39,108 bases of DNA. Origin: Streptomyces huasconensis (lineage in GTDB: Bacteria; Actinomycetota; Actinomycetes; Streptomycetales; Streptomycetaceae). Below, piece after piece: positions 23,969 through 33,304 of the stretch. The notes under the pieces are model-generated. The model saw only the letters and a program-made list of their open reading frames with translations. It did no database searches and was not told the DNA's origin. The stretch is from NCBI GenBank assembly GCA_004010275.1, contig RBWT01000069.1:1-39108 (forward strand). Reading direction: 5' to 3'. Within the stretch, counting starts at the first letter, position 1, and each line of letters starts with the position of its first letter. A program made the position numbers and the translations under genes.

Positions 23969-24028
23969 GGGCCTCGCGGTGCATTCGCCGTCACGCGAGG
24001 CCCAAGTGATCTAGGAGTCTGTTGACTC
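23969..24028 (-). promoter_or_regulatory. Leader stem-loop and dyad upstream of the secreted-protein gene
   Basis: GGGCCTCGCG (23969-23978) pairs perfectly with CGCGAGGCCC (23994-24003), a 10-bp stem with a 15-nt loop. Just upstream is the dyad GAGTC-TGTT-GACTC (24015-24028) and a minus-strand TAGATC (24008-24013) that could be a -10 box, which would place the stem at the 5' end of the mRNA. Alternatively the stem terminates the Hsp90-like gene ending at 24156. Confidence 0.5.
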
Positions 24029-24155
24029 GCGAGATGAGACCCACGACAGGGGCGAACGGTTGTACGAGGGGTGAAGATTCCGCGGCCGGTCCGCGGAGTG
24101 TCCCGTTCTGTCCCGTTCGCCGGGGCGGGAGCAGAACACTCCGCGTGTCGGGGCG

Positions 24156-27100
24156 TCAGTCGAACCAGCGGTCCCGCGCCAGCTCCGCCGTCCGCGAGGG
24201 GTCTTCGAGCAGCGCCGCCACCTCGAACCGCCGGGGCCACTGGCCCGCCGCCCAGGCTAGCCCGGCCGCCACACCTTCCAGCGTGGCCGCGTGCAACGTG
24301 CCGTCCGGGGTGCGCCGCCAGTCCAGCTCGACGCCGCCCGCGATCAGCTCGTCGTGCTCCACGTACGTCCGCGGGGTCGCCGCCCCCAGCAGGGTCCGCA
24401 CCGGTTCCGGCACCGCCCGCTCGACGCCCTGGCCCGCGGGTTCCACGGCCGCCGTCTCGCTGAGCCTGCGCACCTGGAACAGCTCCGCGAGGTCCGCGGC
24501 CCTGCGCGGTTCGACGGGCAGCAGCGCCACGCCGCCGGCCAGCGGCAGCAGGTCGGGGGCGTCGGCGACCACCGCGTCCGCCGCGTCGACCACCACGACC
24601 TCGCCGTCCACCACCGCGCGCACCTCGTCGGGCAGGGTGACCTGCTCCGGGTCGAGGTCGGCCAGCGCGCCGTACAGGGCGTGCAGCTGCGCGGGGGTGA
24701 CCGGCCGCTCGGGGTCCGCGAGCCGGTCCAGCAGTTCGGCGGCGCGCCCGGCTCCGCGAGCAGGGCGGTCACGGAGGTGCGTACGCCGAGGGCCCTCAGC
24801 ACCTGCTCGTCGCCGAACCCGGAGGCGTCCGCCGCGTCGTACAGGCCCACCAGGAGCGAATCGCCGCCCTCCGCGCGCAGCCCGGCGGGGCGGCGGCCGT
24901 CGAGGACCGGGTGGCCGCGCAGCCACCAGGCGGTGTACGAGCGGACGGTCTGCGTCGTGCCGTCCGGCAGCAGCACCCGCAGCGGCTGCGTCAGCGCGTC
25001 CCGCAGCGGCGGGCGCGAGAGCATCGCGAGGCCTGCGGCCAGCGGTCGTCGTCGACCAGGTCCAGGTCCCGCACGGCGACGATCTCCGTGGCGACCGGCG
25101 GCACCGGTGTGTCCGGCAGCCGGTCGAGGAGGTCCTCGCACCACACGTCCACGGCGTCCAGGAGCCCGGCGTCGTCCGGCTCGGCGAAGTCGCCCTCGCG
25201 CGGCTCCAGTTCGTCCGGGTCGAGGACGACGTCGGTGGCCCGTACGAGGGCGAAGGTGGCGAGCACCCCGCAGGCGGCCAGCGGCTGTTCGCCCCACCGG
25301 TCCGCCAGCTCCTGGTCGACGAGCGCCAGTTCGTCGTCCCGCATGACCTCGGCGAAGGCGCTGCCCGGCAGCACCAGTTCACCGGCGGGCGCCAGTTCGC
25401 CGTCCTCGTCGGGCAGGGCGAGCGCGCCGAGCCACGGCTCGTCGCCCGGCGAGAGGTTCGCGTCCCGTGCCAGCGCCAGGACGACGTCCGCCAGCTCGTC
25501 GGCGTCCAGGGCGTCCTCGTCCCAGGTGTCGTCGTCGAGGGAGGCGGCGACCGCCGCGCGGACCTGCGGCGTGGTCAGGACGGCGCGGGGCGTGGCGGGG
25601 AGCGCGCCCAGCTTTTCGAGCAGCGGGTGGGCGGCGTCCGGGTGGGCGACCTTCAGGCCGAGCCGGGCGAGCGAGGCGGGGTCGCGCTCGTCGCCGGACG
25701 CGGGCAGCAGCACCTGCCGGGGCCCGATCGTCGTACGGCCGTCCGCCAAGGGCACCGGAAGGCCCGAGAGCCGGTCCGGGTCGATGCCGGCGAGGGTGTC
25801 GTACAGCCGCCGCCACCAGTCCGGCGCGCGCTCCAGACCGGCGAGGCGGTCGACGGCCTCGGTCAGCGGGACGCGGGCGACACCGAGGGTGCGCAGCTCG
25901 GCGCGGCGCTCCAGGCCGGCGGGCAGCAGGCTCGGCAGCACCTCGGCGAGCACGCGCACGGTGTCGGCGCCGGCGCCTCGACGACCTCCGCGTCGCGGGG
26001 CCGCAGGACCTCGGGCAGCTCGTCCTCGTCGTCGGCGCGCGGGGCAGGGCGGGCGGCAGGAAGGCGGTGCGCGCAGCCGCTCCAGGACGGCCTCGCGCAG
26101 GGCCCCGTCGAGTTCGCTGCGGCCCAGCGGACCGGGCACGAGCCCGATGATCTCCTCGGTCACCGGCCGCCAGGCGGCGAGGAGTTCGACGTACGCGTCG
26201 GCCGCCCGCTGGACGAGGAAGTCGGTCAGCGGCCCTGGCGCCGCGTGGCGGCGGGCGGTGTCCAGCGGGAAGGTGGCGATGAGCAGCGGCGGGGACGCCC
26301 AGCGGCTCGTCGCTGGGGGTCGGGGCGTGCACGACGGGAGCGGTGCGGGGCCGCAGCGGGGCGCCTTCGGCGTCGGCGGGCACGGCCCAGGTGACCGACC
26401 AGTACGGGCGCAACCGCTCCTCGACGGGCCGGTCCTTCAGCAGCGCGGCGTCGAGCGGGCCCTCGTGGCCGACGGTGCGCCAGCGGGTCGTGCCGTCCCG
26501 GCTGTCCTCGACGACGGTGTACGGGGCCTCGGCGCGGCGCCGCAGGGTGCGCACGGCGCCGTCCGGGGTCTCCACGCAGACCTCGTCCAGGCCGGGCAGG
26601 GCCAGGAGCAGCGCGTCGTCGATCCCGTCGAGCAGCCGGGCGACGAGGTCTTCTGCGGCGGCGTCGCGCAGCGGCAGGATGACGACGGTGTCGTACCCCT
26701 CGGGGGCGGTGCCCTCCGCGGCGAACGGCAGCCGCAGCAGCGGGACGTGGCCGTCCCTGCGGCGGATCTCGTCGCCGAGGCCGGGGCTGAACCGGGCGGT
26801 CTCGGCGGCCAGTTCCCGCGCCTCGGTCAGTGACCAGCGGACGCCGCCGGTACGCCCCACGACGGCGGGCTCGTCGCTGACGGCGAGCACGGCGGCGAAG
26901 CCGACGCCGAACCGGCCGACGCTGTGGCCCCGCTGGTCCCTGCTGTCCTCCCGCTTGGCGGAGGCGCGCAGGGTGGACAGGGACTCCACTCCGGCGGCGT
27001 CGAGCGGCGCGCCGCGGTTGGCGGCGGCGAGGACGCCGTCGCGCAAGGTCAGGGCGAGGCGGCCGGGGACGCCCGCGCGGGCGGCGGCGTCGGAGGCGTT

Positions 27101-27280
27101 CTGGGCGAGTTCGACGACCAGGCGGTCGCGGTAGCCGCCGAGGGCGAGGTCTTCCTCGGCGTTGGCGTCCTCACGGAAGCGGGCCGGGGCCGCCGCCCAC
27201 GCGTCGAGGACTCCGCGGCGGAGGCGGGCGGTGCCGAAGGGGTCCGTACCTTCGGCCGCCGGCCGCACGGTCTTGCTCAC
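24156..27280 (-). CDS. Sacsin/Hsp90-like GHKL ATPase protein (at least six frameshifts)
   Basis: A large protein of ~1040 residues with an N-terminal GHKL ATPase of the sacsin/Hsp90 kind: LVVELAQNASDAAARAG (N-box), LALTLRDGVLAAANRGAPLD (G1 region) and GHSVGRFGVGFAAVLAVSD (G2 lid). The rest is long, acidic and helical with no known domain, ending in WPRRFEVAALLED and ELARDRWFD. The start is GTG 27280 behind GGAGAG. Similarity moves between frames near 26290, twice within 26030-26075, near 25975, 25040 and 24752. The family is widespread in Streptomyces as a conserved protein; its function is unknown and chaperone-like activity is only an inference. Confidence 0.82.
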
Positions 27281-27579
27281 GGTCGTCTCTCCTTGGCGGT
27301 CGCACTGCGCTGGTCCGGCTGGAACCGAACGTGCCACGGCTCACCTTCCACTGTCGGCCGGACGTGCCGTGGGGGCGAACGGTACCGCGTCCCGGCGGCG
27401 GCCATGGGGGCCGTGGTCTGCGCTTCTGCCCCACCCCCTGCCACCCCGCCGCGAGCCGCCACAGGCCCCGGTTGCGGGCGCGGGGCTGGGGGGGGGGCTG
27501 CCCCCGCAGGGACCTGCACCCGCAGCCATCGGCGGCCGCGCGCCGCCGCCACCGCACCGGGCGACCCCCGCGCAAGCGC
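27281..27579. other. Intergenic region with G10 tract and weak hairpin
   Basis: No gene is supported in these 299 bp. A run of ten G at 27488-27497 leads into GGGGG-CTG-CCCCC (27493-27505), which could be the terminator for the DUF3027 gene ending at 27580 on the minus strand. The ribosome site of the Hsp90-like gene is at the low-coordinate end. Long G runs of this kind are also error-prone in sequencing. Confidence 0.4.
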
Positions 27580-28519
27580 CTAGCTGTGGCCCAGGTCCTC
27601 GCTCGGGCCCTCCAGGGACACCGAGCCGGAGTCCGCCGAGGGGCGCAGCGGCAGCATGTCCACCCGGGTCTCGTCCAGGACCGGCGGTGCCGGGCGGGGC
27701 GGCTTCGGCATGACGGCGGCCTCGGAGTGGCCGCCGCAGCCGTACGACAGGGAGACGACGTGGCCGTCCGCAGGACCGAACTCGTTGGCGCAGATACCGA
27801 ACGCCTGCCCGAGTGAACCGCCGATCGCCACCAGGAACCCACAGCTCACGCACGCCGCGGGCGCCGCCTGCGCCATCGGGGTCTTCGCGCCGTGCGTCTC
27901 CTCCCAGCGGTCGGCGGCGACGTGCAGCCCGTACCGCGAGAGGACCCGCGCGCGGCGCATGCCCAGTTCGTCGGCGATCGCCGCGATGGAGCCGCGGGCG
28001 GGCGCCACCGGCAGCGCGGCGGGCGAACCGGCCGTGACCTCGGCGTCCTCGGCCTCGGCGAGCGCCGCCATCTCGTGCGACACGATCGAGTTGGGCGGCG
28101 GCTCCTCCTCGCCCGTGAAGCCGGGCTCCAGGCGGAGGTCCTCGGCGTCGGTCGGCAGCAGGTCGCCCGGGCCCATGTCACCGGGGCGCAGCCGCTCGCT
28201 CCACGGCACCCACTCGGGGGCGAGGAGGGCGTCGGGGCCCGGCAGCAGGACCGTCTCGTCGAGCGTGACGACCTTCGCCCGCGAGGCACGGGCGACCGTC
28301 ACCGCCCAGCGCCAGCCGCGGTAGCCGAACTCCTTGCACTCGAAGAGGTGCGTGACGACGCGGTCGCCCTCGACGACGACCTCGACCATGCTCACCGACC
28401 ACCCCGGGCGCGGCGGCCTCCTCGGCCGCGGCGCGCGCGAGGCCGACCGCCTCGGCGCACAGGCGGTCCGGGGTACGCGGGGTGCGCGGGGTACGGCTTC
28501 GCGTTGTCGCTGCGCTCAC
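27580..28519 (-). CDS. DUF3027 protein (frameshifted near N-terminus)
   Basis: A conserved actinobacterial protein of unknown function, 312 residues after correction. FECKEFGYRGWRWAVTVARA and KVVTLDETVLLPG are the DUF3027 core. The C-terminal part has ACVSCGFLVAIGG, FGICANEF and YGCGGHSE, a Cys/His set that could bind zinc. The start is GTG 28519 (SAATTRSRTP) behind GGAGAG. One extra G near 28387 breaks the frame between PGVVGEH and VEVVVEGDRVVTH. It is directly upstream of the Hsp90-like gene on the same strand, a 300-bp gap away. Confidence 0.85.
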
Positions 28520-28830
28520 AGGTATCGCTTCTCTCCTACGCCGTCTCACGAGTGCGCCACCTTTACGCGGGGGGCGGACGGAGCGGACCTGGGGGCCGCG
28601 TCAACGTCCGCGCCCGACGTCCTCGGGCGCACCTACGTCACCCATTCTGCGGGATGACCGAGAGGCGCGCGGCCAAGAACAACCGCCGCAGGCGCGCTAC
28701 GCACGCTACCTTCTCCCGGCCCCTGGGCCTACACCGACGTACGCGCCGCCTCGCCGGGCACACCTCGGCGGGACCGCCCGCGCGGACACGGCGGCGTGGC
28801 TCACAGCGGCCATCCGTACTAGTGAGGCCC
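28520..28830. other. Divergent intergenic region, no gene assigned
   Basis: This 311-bp gap separates the divergent DUF3027 and MFS genes. An open frame with a basic start (TERRAAKNNRRRR, ATG at 28653) runs into the MFS frame, and another frame reads YLLPAPGPTPTYAPP. Neither has a ribosome site or recognisable family. No strong dyad was found. It presumably holds both promoters. Confidence 0.35.
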
Positions 28831-30264
28831 ATGAGGGGGCACTATGACGGGGTGGCCCCCACCAGGTCGACGTCCGTAGGAACCGTCTCGCCGGGACCGG
28901 CGCGACGGGCCGCGCGTGCGCTGGGACGGGCGCTGCACCTGCCGTTCACCGGCACGGCGCGCGGTATCCGGAAAGCGACCCATGCCGACGGCGCGGGCGA
29001 GTCGGGCCTCGGCAAGCTGATCGAGCTGCACGGCGTGAACGGCGCGGGCGACGTCATGATCACCGTCGCGCTCGCCTCCACCGTCTTCTTCTCCGTGCCG
29101 ACGGACGAGGCGCGCGGCCGCGTGGCGCTCTACCTCGCCATCACGATGGCGCCGTTCACGCTCCTCGCCCCCGTCATCGGCCCGCTCCTGGACCGCCTCC
29201 CGCACGGCCGCCGCGCCGCGATGGCGGGCGCGATGCTGGCCCGCGCCCTGCTCGCGCTGGTGCTCTCGGGCGCCGTCGCCACCGGCAGCGTGGAGCTGTA
29301 TCCGGCGGCGCTCGGCGTCCTGGTCGCCTCCAAGGCGTACGGCGTGGTGAGAAGCGCGGTCGTGCCACGCCTGCTGCCGCCCGGGTTCTCCCTGGTCAAG
29401 GCGAACTCCCGGGTGACGCTCGGCGGTCTCCTCGCGACGGCCGTGGCGGCGCCGATCGGGGCCGGGCTCCAGAGCGTCGGTCCGCGCTGGCCGCTGTTCG
29501 GCGCGTTCGTGATCTTCGTATCCGGGATGTTCCTGTCGTTCTCGCTGCCCCGCAAGGTCGACTCGGCGAAGGGCGAGAGCAAGGCGCTGCTGGCCGCCGA
29601 CGAGGAGCACCTGCGTCTGCACGCCCGCGCCGAGGCCGCCGCCGACACCGCCCGCAAGGGGCTCCTGGGGCTGCGTACGGTCGGCCCGGCCGTCACCCAC
29701 GCCCTGGCCGTGAACGCCGCGCTGCGCTGCCTCTCCGGCTTCCTCATCTTCTTCCTGGCGTTCCTGCTGCGCGAGCATCCGCTCGGCGGGCAGAGCGCCG
29801 CCGTCTCGCTGGGGATAGTGGGTGTCGCGGCGGGCGCGGGCAACGCGCTCGGCACCGCCGTCGGGGCCTGGCTGAAGTCCCGGGCCCCGGAGCTGATCAT
29901 CGTCACCGTCGTCGCGGTGGTGCTGGGCGTGGCGATCACCTCCGCGGTGTTCTTCAGCCCGGTGGCGGTCGCCTGTCTCGGCGCGTGCGCGGGCTTCGCG
30001 CAGGCCCTCTCCAAGCTCTCGCTGGACGCGCTGATCCAGCGGGACGTCCCGGAGCAGGTCCGCACCTCCGCCTTCGCCCGCTCCGAGACGCTGCTCCAGG
30101 TCGCCTGGGTGATCGGCGGCGGCGTCGGCATCGCCCTTCCGCTGAACGGCGCCCTCGGCCTCACGGTGGCCGCGGGGATCGTCGAGCTCGGCTGGCTCCC
30201 GACCGTACGGGGGCTGCTCGCGACGGCCCGGCGCGGCGCTCCCCGTGACGCCCGGGTGGTGTGA
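28831..30264 (+). CDS. MFS-type membrane transporter
   Basis: A ~477-residue protein with about 11-12 hydrophobic helices and an N-terminal cytosolic region of ~65 residues. NGAGDVMITVALASTVFF begins helix 1, APVIGPLLDRLPHGRRAAM is the MFS loop motif, and KANSRVTLGGLLATAVAAP and DALIQRDVPEQVRTSAFARSE are characteristic of this actinobacterial subgroup. The substrate is unknown. The ATG at 28831 has only GAGG 4 nt upstream; GTG 28852 is an alternative start nearer the conserved part. It is followed 93 bp later by the lipoprotein gene with its own promoter. Confidence 0.82.
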   Translation: MRGHYDGVAPTRSTSVGTVSPGPARRAARALGRALHLPFTGTARGIRKATHADGAGESGLGKLIELHGVNGAGDVMITVALASTVFFSVPTDEARGRVALYLAITMAPFTLLAPVIGPLLDRLPHGRRAAMAGAMLARALLALVLSGAVATGSVELYPAALGVLVASKAYGVVRSAVVPRLLPPGFSLVKANSRVTLGGLLATAVAAPIGAGLQSVGPRWPLFGAFVIFVSGMFLSFSLPRKVDSAKGESKALLAADEEHLRLHARAEAAADTARKGLLGLRTVGPAVTHALAVNAALRCLSGFLIFFLAFLLREHPLGGQSAAVSLGIVGVAAGAGNALGTAVGAWLKSRAPELIIVTVVAVVLGVAITSAVFFSPVAVACLGACAGFAQALSKLSLDALIQRDVPEQVRTSAFARSETLLQVAWVIGGGVGIALPLNGALGLTVAAGIVELGWLPTVRGLLATARRGAPRDARVV

Positions 30265-30345
30265 ACGCGACGGCCGACGGGCGGGTCGGGGACGGGTGCG
30301 CCGCGCCCACGACCCCCGCGTAACAGCACCCCCCGACGCGCCCGA

Positions 30346-30351
30346 TAGCCT
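30346..30351 (+). promoter_or_regulatory. -10 box of a leaderless promoter for the lipoprotein gene
   Basis: TAGCCT lies 6 nt before the ATG at 30358; the gap TTCAGCC has no ribosome site. Confidence 0.58.
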
Positions 30352-30357
30352 TCAGCC

Positions 30358-30840
30358 ATGACCTCCCAGCGTTCCTCGGCGCGTCGGCGCCGCTCCGTCG
30401 CCGCCCTTGGCGCCGTCTCCGCCGGACTCCTCGTCCTCTCGGCCTGTGACAAGCCGACGCCGCTGGCCACCGTGACGGTCGGCGGCGACTCGGTGAACAC
30501 GGAAGCCTCCTGCTACAACGACGGCAACGAGCTGAAGAAGTCCCAGCTGAAGTCCTGCGCCCAGGACAAGGACGTGAAGACCGTCAAGGTCGACCCCGAC
30601 GAGAGGGTCCGCTTCGGCGTCGACCCGGAGGTCGCCGACAAGGGCTGGACGCTGCTGGCGAACGGCCGGCCGCTGGGCGAGCCCAGCAAGAAGACGTACC
30701 TGGTCGTCCCCGGCAACATCTTCTTCAGCCAGCAGTTGGGCGGCGGCGACAAGGTGACCATCAGCATCCTCGAAGGCGGCAACGGCGGCACGCAGAAGGC
30801 CACGGGCCTGTGGACGTTCAAGTTCGAGAAGGACTCCTGA
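30358..30840 (+). CDS. DUF2771 lipoprotein
   Basis: A 160-residue exported lipoprotein. A twin-basic start (RRRRS) is followed by a hydrophobic segment and the lipobox VLSAC with acylated Cys30. The mature domain (VTVGGDSVNTEASCYNDG, LKSCAQDKDVKTVKVDPDE, GNIFFSQQLGG) has two Cys that may pair and matches actinobacterial DUF2771 proteins. The function is unknown. The futalosine hydrolase gene starts 11 nt after its stop, so the two are probably cotranscribed. Confidence 0.83.
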   Translation: MTSQRSSARRRRSVAALGAVSAGLLVLSACDKPTPLATVTVGGDSVNTEASCYNDGNELKKSQLKSCAQDKDVKTVKVDPDERVRFGVDPEVADKGWTLLANGRPLGEPSKKTYLVVPGNIFFSQQLGGGDKVTISILEGGNGGTQKATGLWTFKFEKDS

Positions 30841-30851
30841 CCCCCGGTCCG

Positions 30852-31552
30852 GTGCCTCACCCGCGCGTTCTCGTGGCCACCGCCGTCCCCGCCGAACGGG
30901 ACGCGGTGGCCCGCGCGCTGTCCGCCCCCGAGGGCGTCGACACGCTGGCCGTGGGCGTGGGCCCGCGGCGCCGCGGCGGGCACGGCGACCGCGCTCGCCC
31001 GCGCCGCCGCCGAGGGGCGGCCCTACCGCCTGGTCGTCTCGGCGGGCATCGGCGGCGGCTTCCCGCCCGAGGCCCCCGTCGGCTCCCTCGTCGTCGCCGA
31101 CGCGATCACCGTCGCCGACCTGGGCGCGCAGACCCCGGACGGCTTCGCGCCCGTCACCGAACTGGGCTTCGGCACCGTCACCCATCTCCCGCCGCGTTCC
31201 CTCGTACGAGAGACCGCCGACGCCTGCGGTGCCGCGAACGGCACCGTCCTGACCGTCTCCACCGTCACCGGCACCGCCGAGCGCGCCGCCGCACTGGCGG
31301 CTGCGCCACCCGCGGGCCCTGGCCGAGGCGATGGAAGGTTTCGGTGTCGCCGAGGCGGCCGTCCTGCACGGCCTGCCGGTCCTGGAGGTCCGCGCGGTCT
31401 CCAACCCCGTCGGCCCGCGGGACCGCGCCGCCTGGCGGATCGGCGACGCGCTGGCCGCGCTGAGCGACGCGTTCGGGAAGATCGCGCCGGTACTGGAGAG
31501 GTGGAACACGCATGACGACACCCATGACGACACGCACGACACCCACGGCTGA
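30852..31552 (+). CDS. mqnB: Futalosine hydrolase MqnB (two frameshifts)
   Basis: Cleaves futalosine to dehypoxanthine futalosine and hypoxanthine in the alternative menaquinone pathway. Start GTG 30852 gives HPRVLVATAVPAERDAVARAL. The frame shifts near 30965 (after VGVGP) into ATALARAAAEG, RLVVSAGIGGGFPPEA and VSTVTGTAERAA, and again near 31301 into HPRALAEAMEGFGVAEAAVL and LEVRAVSNPVGPRD. These are the nucleoside phosphorylase-fold motifs, including the purine-binding E-x-F/MEGFG region. Each break is one extra base. The corrected length is 232 residues. The tail is a repetitive HDDTHDDTHDTHG that overlaps mqnD by 41 bp. Confidence 0.9.
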
Positions 31553-32426
31553 GTCGCCGCTGCGCATCGCGTACTCGCCCTGCCCCAACGACACGTTCGT
31601 CTTCGACGCGTGGGCGCACGGCCGGGTGCCGGGCGCCCCCGCGCTGGACGTGACGTTCGCGGACATCGACATCACCAACGGCATCGCCGAGCGCGCCGCG
31701 GCCTCGGCGCCGGCCGCCGGTGACGCGGAGCTGGACGTCCTGAAGGTCTCGTACGCCGTCCTGCCCTACGTCCTCGACACGTACGCGCTGCTGCCCTGCG
31801 GCGGCGCGCTCGGCCGGGGCTGCGGGCCTCTCGTCCTGACCCGCGAGCCCGGGACGGACCTGACGGGCAAGACGGTCGCCGTGCCGAGCGAGAAGTCGAC
31901 GGCGTATCTGCTCTTCCGGCTGTGGGCGGCGGACACGCTCGGCGGCTCAGGGGTGGGCGAGATCGTCGTCCTGCCGTTCGACCAGATCATGCCCGCGGTG
32001 CGCGACGGCAAGGTCGACGCGGGTCTGGTCATCCACGAGGCCCGCTTCACCTACCGCAATTACGGCCTGCACCGCCTCGCCGACATGGGCGAGCACTGGG
32101 AGGCGACGACCGGCCTGCCGATCCCGCTGGGCGCGATCATCGCCAGGCGGAGCCTGGGCGCGGCGACGCTGGAGCGGCTCGCCGAGGCGGCCCGCGCGTC
32201 GGTCCGCATGGCCTGGGACGACCCCGAGGCGTCCCGCCCCTACGTCCTGGAGCACGCCCAGGAGATGGACCCGGCGGTCGCGGACCAGCACATCGGCCTG
32301 TACGTCAACGAGTTCACGGCGGACCTGGGCGAGGACGGCTACGCGGCCGTGCGCGGGCTGCTCACGCGGGCGGCGGCCGAGGGACTCGTACCGCCCCTCG
32401 GTCCGGGCGCGCTGGCGTTCCCGTGA
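31512..32426 (+). CDS. mqnD: 1,4-dihydroxy-6-naphthoate synthase MqnD
   Basis: Converts cyclic dehypoxanthine futalosine to 1,4-dihydroxy-6-naphthoate in menaquinone synthesis. The 304-residue protein has the periplasmic-binding-protein-like fold of MqnA/MqnD. Signatures are RIAYSPCPNDTFVFDAW at the N-terminus, ELDVLKVSYAVLPYVLD, GRGCGPLVLTR, VPSEKSTAYLLFRLW and AGLVIHEARFTYRNYGL, whose His is catalytic in the family. The ATG at 31512 follows GGAGAGGTGG and lies within mqnB, so the genes are coupled. Confidence 0.94.
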   Translation: MTTPMTTRTTPTAESPLRIAYSPCPNDTFVFDAWAHGRVPGAPALDVTFADIDITNGIAERAAASAPAAGDAELDVLKVSYAVLPYVLDTYALLPCGGALGRGCGPLVLTREPGTDLTGKTVAVPSEKSTAYLLFRLWAADTLGGSGVGEIVVLPFDQIMPAVRDGKVDAGLVIHEARFTYRNYGLHRLADMGEHWEATTGLPIPLGAIIARRSLGAATLERLAEAARASVRMAWDDPEASRPYVLEHAQEMDPAVADQHIGLYVNEFTADLGEDGYAAVRGLLTRAAAEGLVPPLGPGALAFP

Positions 32427-32472
32427 GCGTCCCGGGCAGGCCGACGAGCCCGCCCGGCACGCCGTCGTGCGG

Positions 32473-32856
32473 CTAGACGTCCAGCTGGTCGGCGACCGCG
32501 CGCAGCAGGCCCGCGATCTTCGCGCCCGAGGCCTTGTCGGGGTAGCGGCCCTTCTCCAGCATCGGCGTGATGTTCTCCAGAAGCGTCGTCAGGTCCTGGA
32601 CGATCGACGCCAGTTCGTCCGGCTTGCGGCGCTGCGCGGCCGCGACCGACGGGGTCGGGTCGAGAATCGTGACGGAGAGTGCCTGGTCGCCCCGCTGCCC
32701 CGCGACCACACCGAATTCCACGCGCTGGCCGGGCTTGAGTGTGTCGACGCCGGCGGGCAGTACGGAGGAGTGCACGAAGACGTCGCCGCCGTCGTCGCGG
32801 GAGAGAAAGCCGAAGCCCTTCTCGCTGTTGAACCACTTGACCTTGCCGGTAGGCAC
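32473..32856 (-). CDS. Cold-shock-domain protein with C-terminal extension
   Basis: A 127-residue protein. Residues 1-67 are a cold-shock domain with both RNA-binding motifs: KWFNSEKGFGFLSR (RNP1-like) and DVFVHSSVL (RNP2-like). A ~60-residue extension follows (ELASIVQDLTTLLENITPML, KIAGLLRAVADQLDV), predicted helical and possibly for self-association, unlike the 67-residue CspA type. It is likely an RNA chaperone. The start is GTG 32856 behind GAGG. The promoter lies ~100 nt upstream, leaving a long leader as in cold-shock mRNAs. It is convergent with mqnD. Confidence 0.9.
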   Translation of the reverse strand: MPTGKVKWFNSEKGFGFLSRDDGGDVFVHSSVLPAGVDTLKPGQRVEFGVVAGQRGDQALSVTILDPTPSVAAAQRRKPDELASIVQDLTTLLENITPMLEKGRYPDKASGAKIAGLLRAVADQLDV

Positions 32857-32940
32857 GTGAAGTCCTCGTCCTCGTACTCGTCTGTGCCGGTCCGCCCCAC
32901 CGGAGATGACAGGGCGAAAACGGCTCTGGATAGCACTACA

Positions 32941-32994
32941 GCGGGTCGCCCGACCCGCCGGGACCAAGACTATTGGTCCGGGAGCCGGTGACAA
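32941..32994 (-). promoter_or_regulatory. Cold-shock gene promoter with palindrome at -10 and 5' hairpin
   Basis: On the minus strand, TTGTCA (32989-32994) and TAGTCT (32967-32972) are separated by 16 bp, a good housekeeping promoter. Arms GGACCAA (32961-32967) and TTGGTCC (32973-32979) form a perfect dyad around the -10 box, a likely operator. Transcription from about 32960 would begin with the perfect hairpin GCGGGTCG-CC-CGACCCGC (32941-32958), followed by about 85 nt of leader before the GTG. Confidence 0.68.
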
Positions 32995-33040
32995 GACGTC
33001 CCCGATCTCTTCGTCCGGGTTCCTCCTTCGGGCTGGGAAC

Positions 33041-33046
33041 TACCCT
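33041..33046 (+). promoter_or_regulatory. -10 box of a leaderless promoter for the small membrane protein gene
   Basis: TACCCT lies 6 nt before the GTG at 33053. This is what identifies the GTG as the start. Confidence 0.55.
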
Positions 33047-33052
33047 GGTGGG

Positions 33053-33304
33053 GTGCGTGACAAAACCCAAGCGAATTCGGCCGGGCCCGGCGACGGGATG
33101 GTCCGGATCGGAGCGATCGTCTTCTTCGTCGGCGCCGTGGCCACACTGGTGACGGTGGCCCCGCTGTTCCTCGGCACCGACCCCTTCCCGCCCCTCGCCT
33201 ACGCGGTGTGCATGCTGATGGGCGTCGGCTTCCTCATCGCGGCCGCGGGCGTGCTGCGCGGCATCGCCGTGCAGCGGCGCCAGGCCAGGTCGGCGGCCGG
33301 CTAA
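33053..33304 (+). CDS. Small two-helix membrane protein, unknown function
   Basis: An 83-residue protein beginning RDKTQANSAGPGDG, then two hydrophobic helices, VRIGAIVFFVGAVATLVTVAPLF and, after GTDPFPPLAYA, VCMLMGVGFLIAAAGVL, with a basic tail QRRQARS. No domain is recognised. It is divergent from the cold-shock gene. Its stop codon overlaps that of the convergent HAD gene (33301-33304). Confidence 0.75.
   Translation: MRDKTQANSAGPGDGMVRIGAIVFFVGAVATLVTVAPLFLGTDPFPPLAYAVCMLMGVGFLIAAAGVLRGIAVQRRQARSAAG

Noticed and set aside
21391..24009. 872-codon plus-strand open frame inside the P-type ATPase gene
   Set aside because: Arg/Gly/Pro-rich frame shadow of the ATPase, running on through antisense of the secreted-protein gene.
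28653..28830. Small basic protein gene starting TERRAAKNN
   Set aside because: No ribosome site or stop before the MFS gene, and no recognised family; kept as intergenic.
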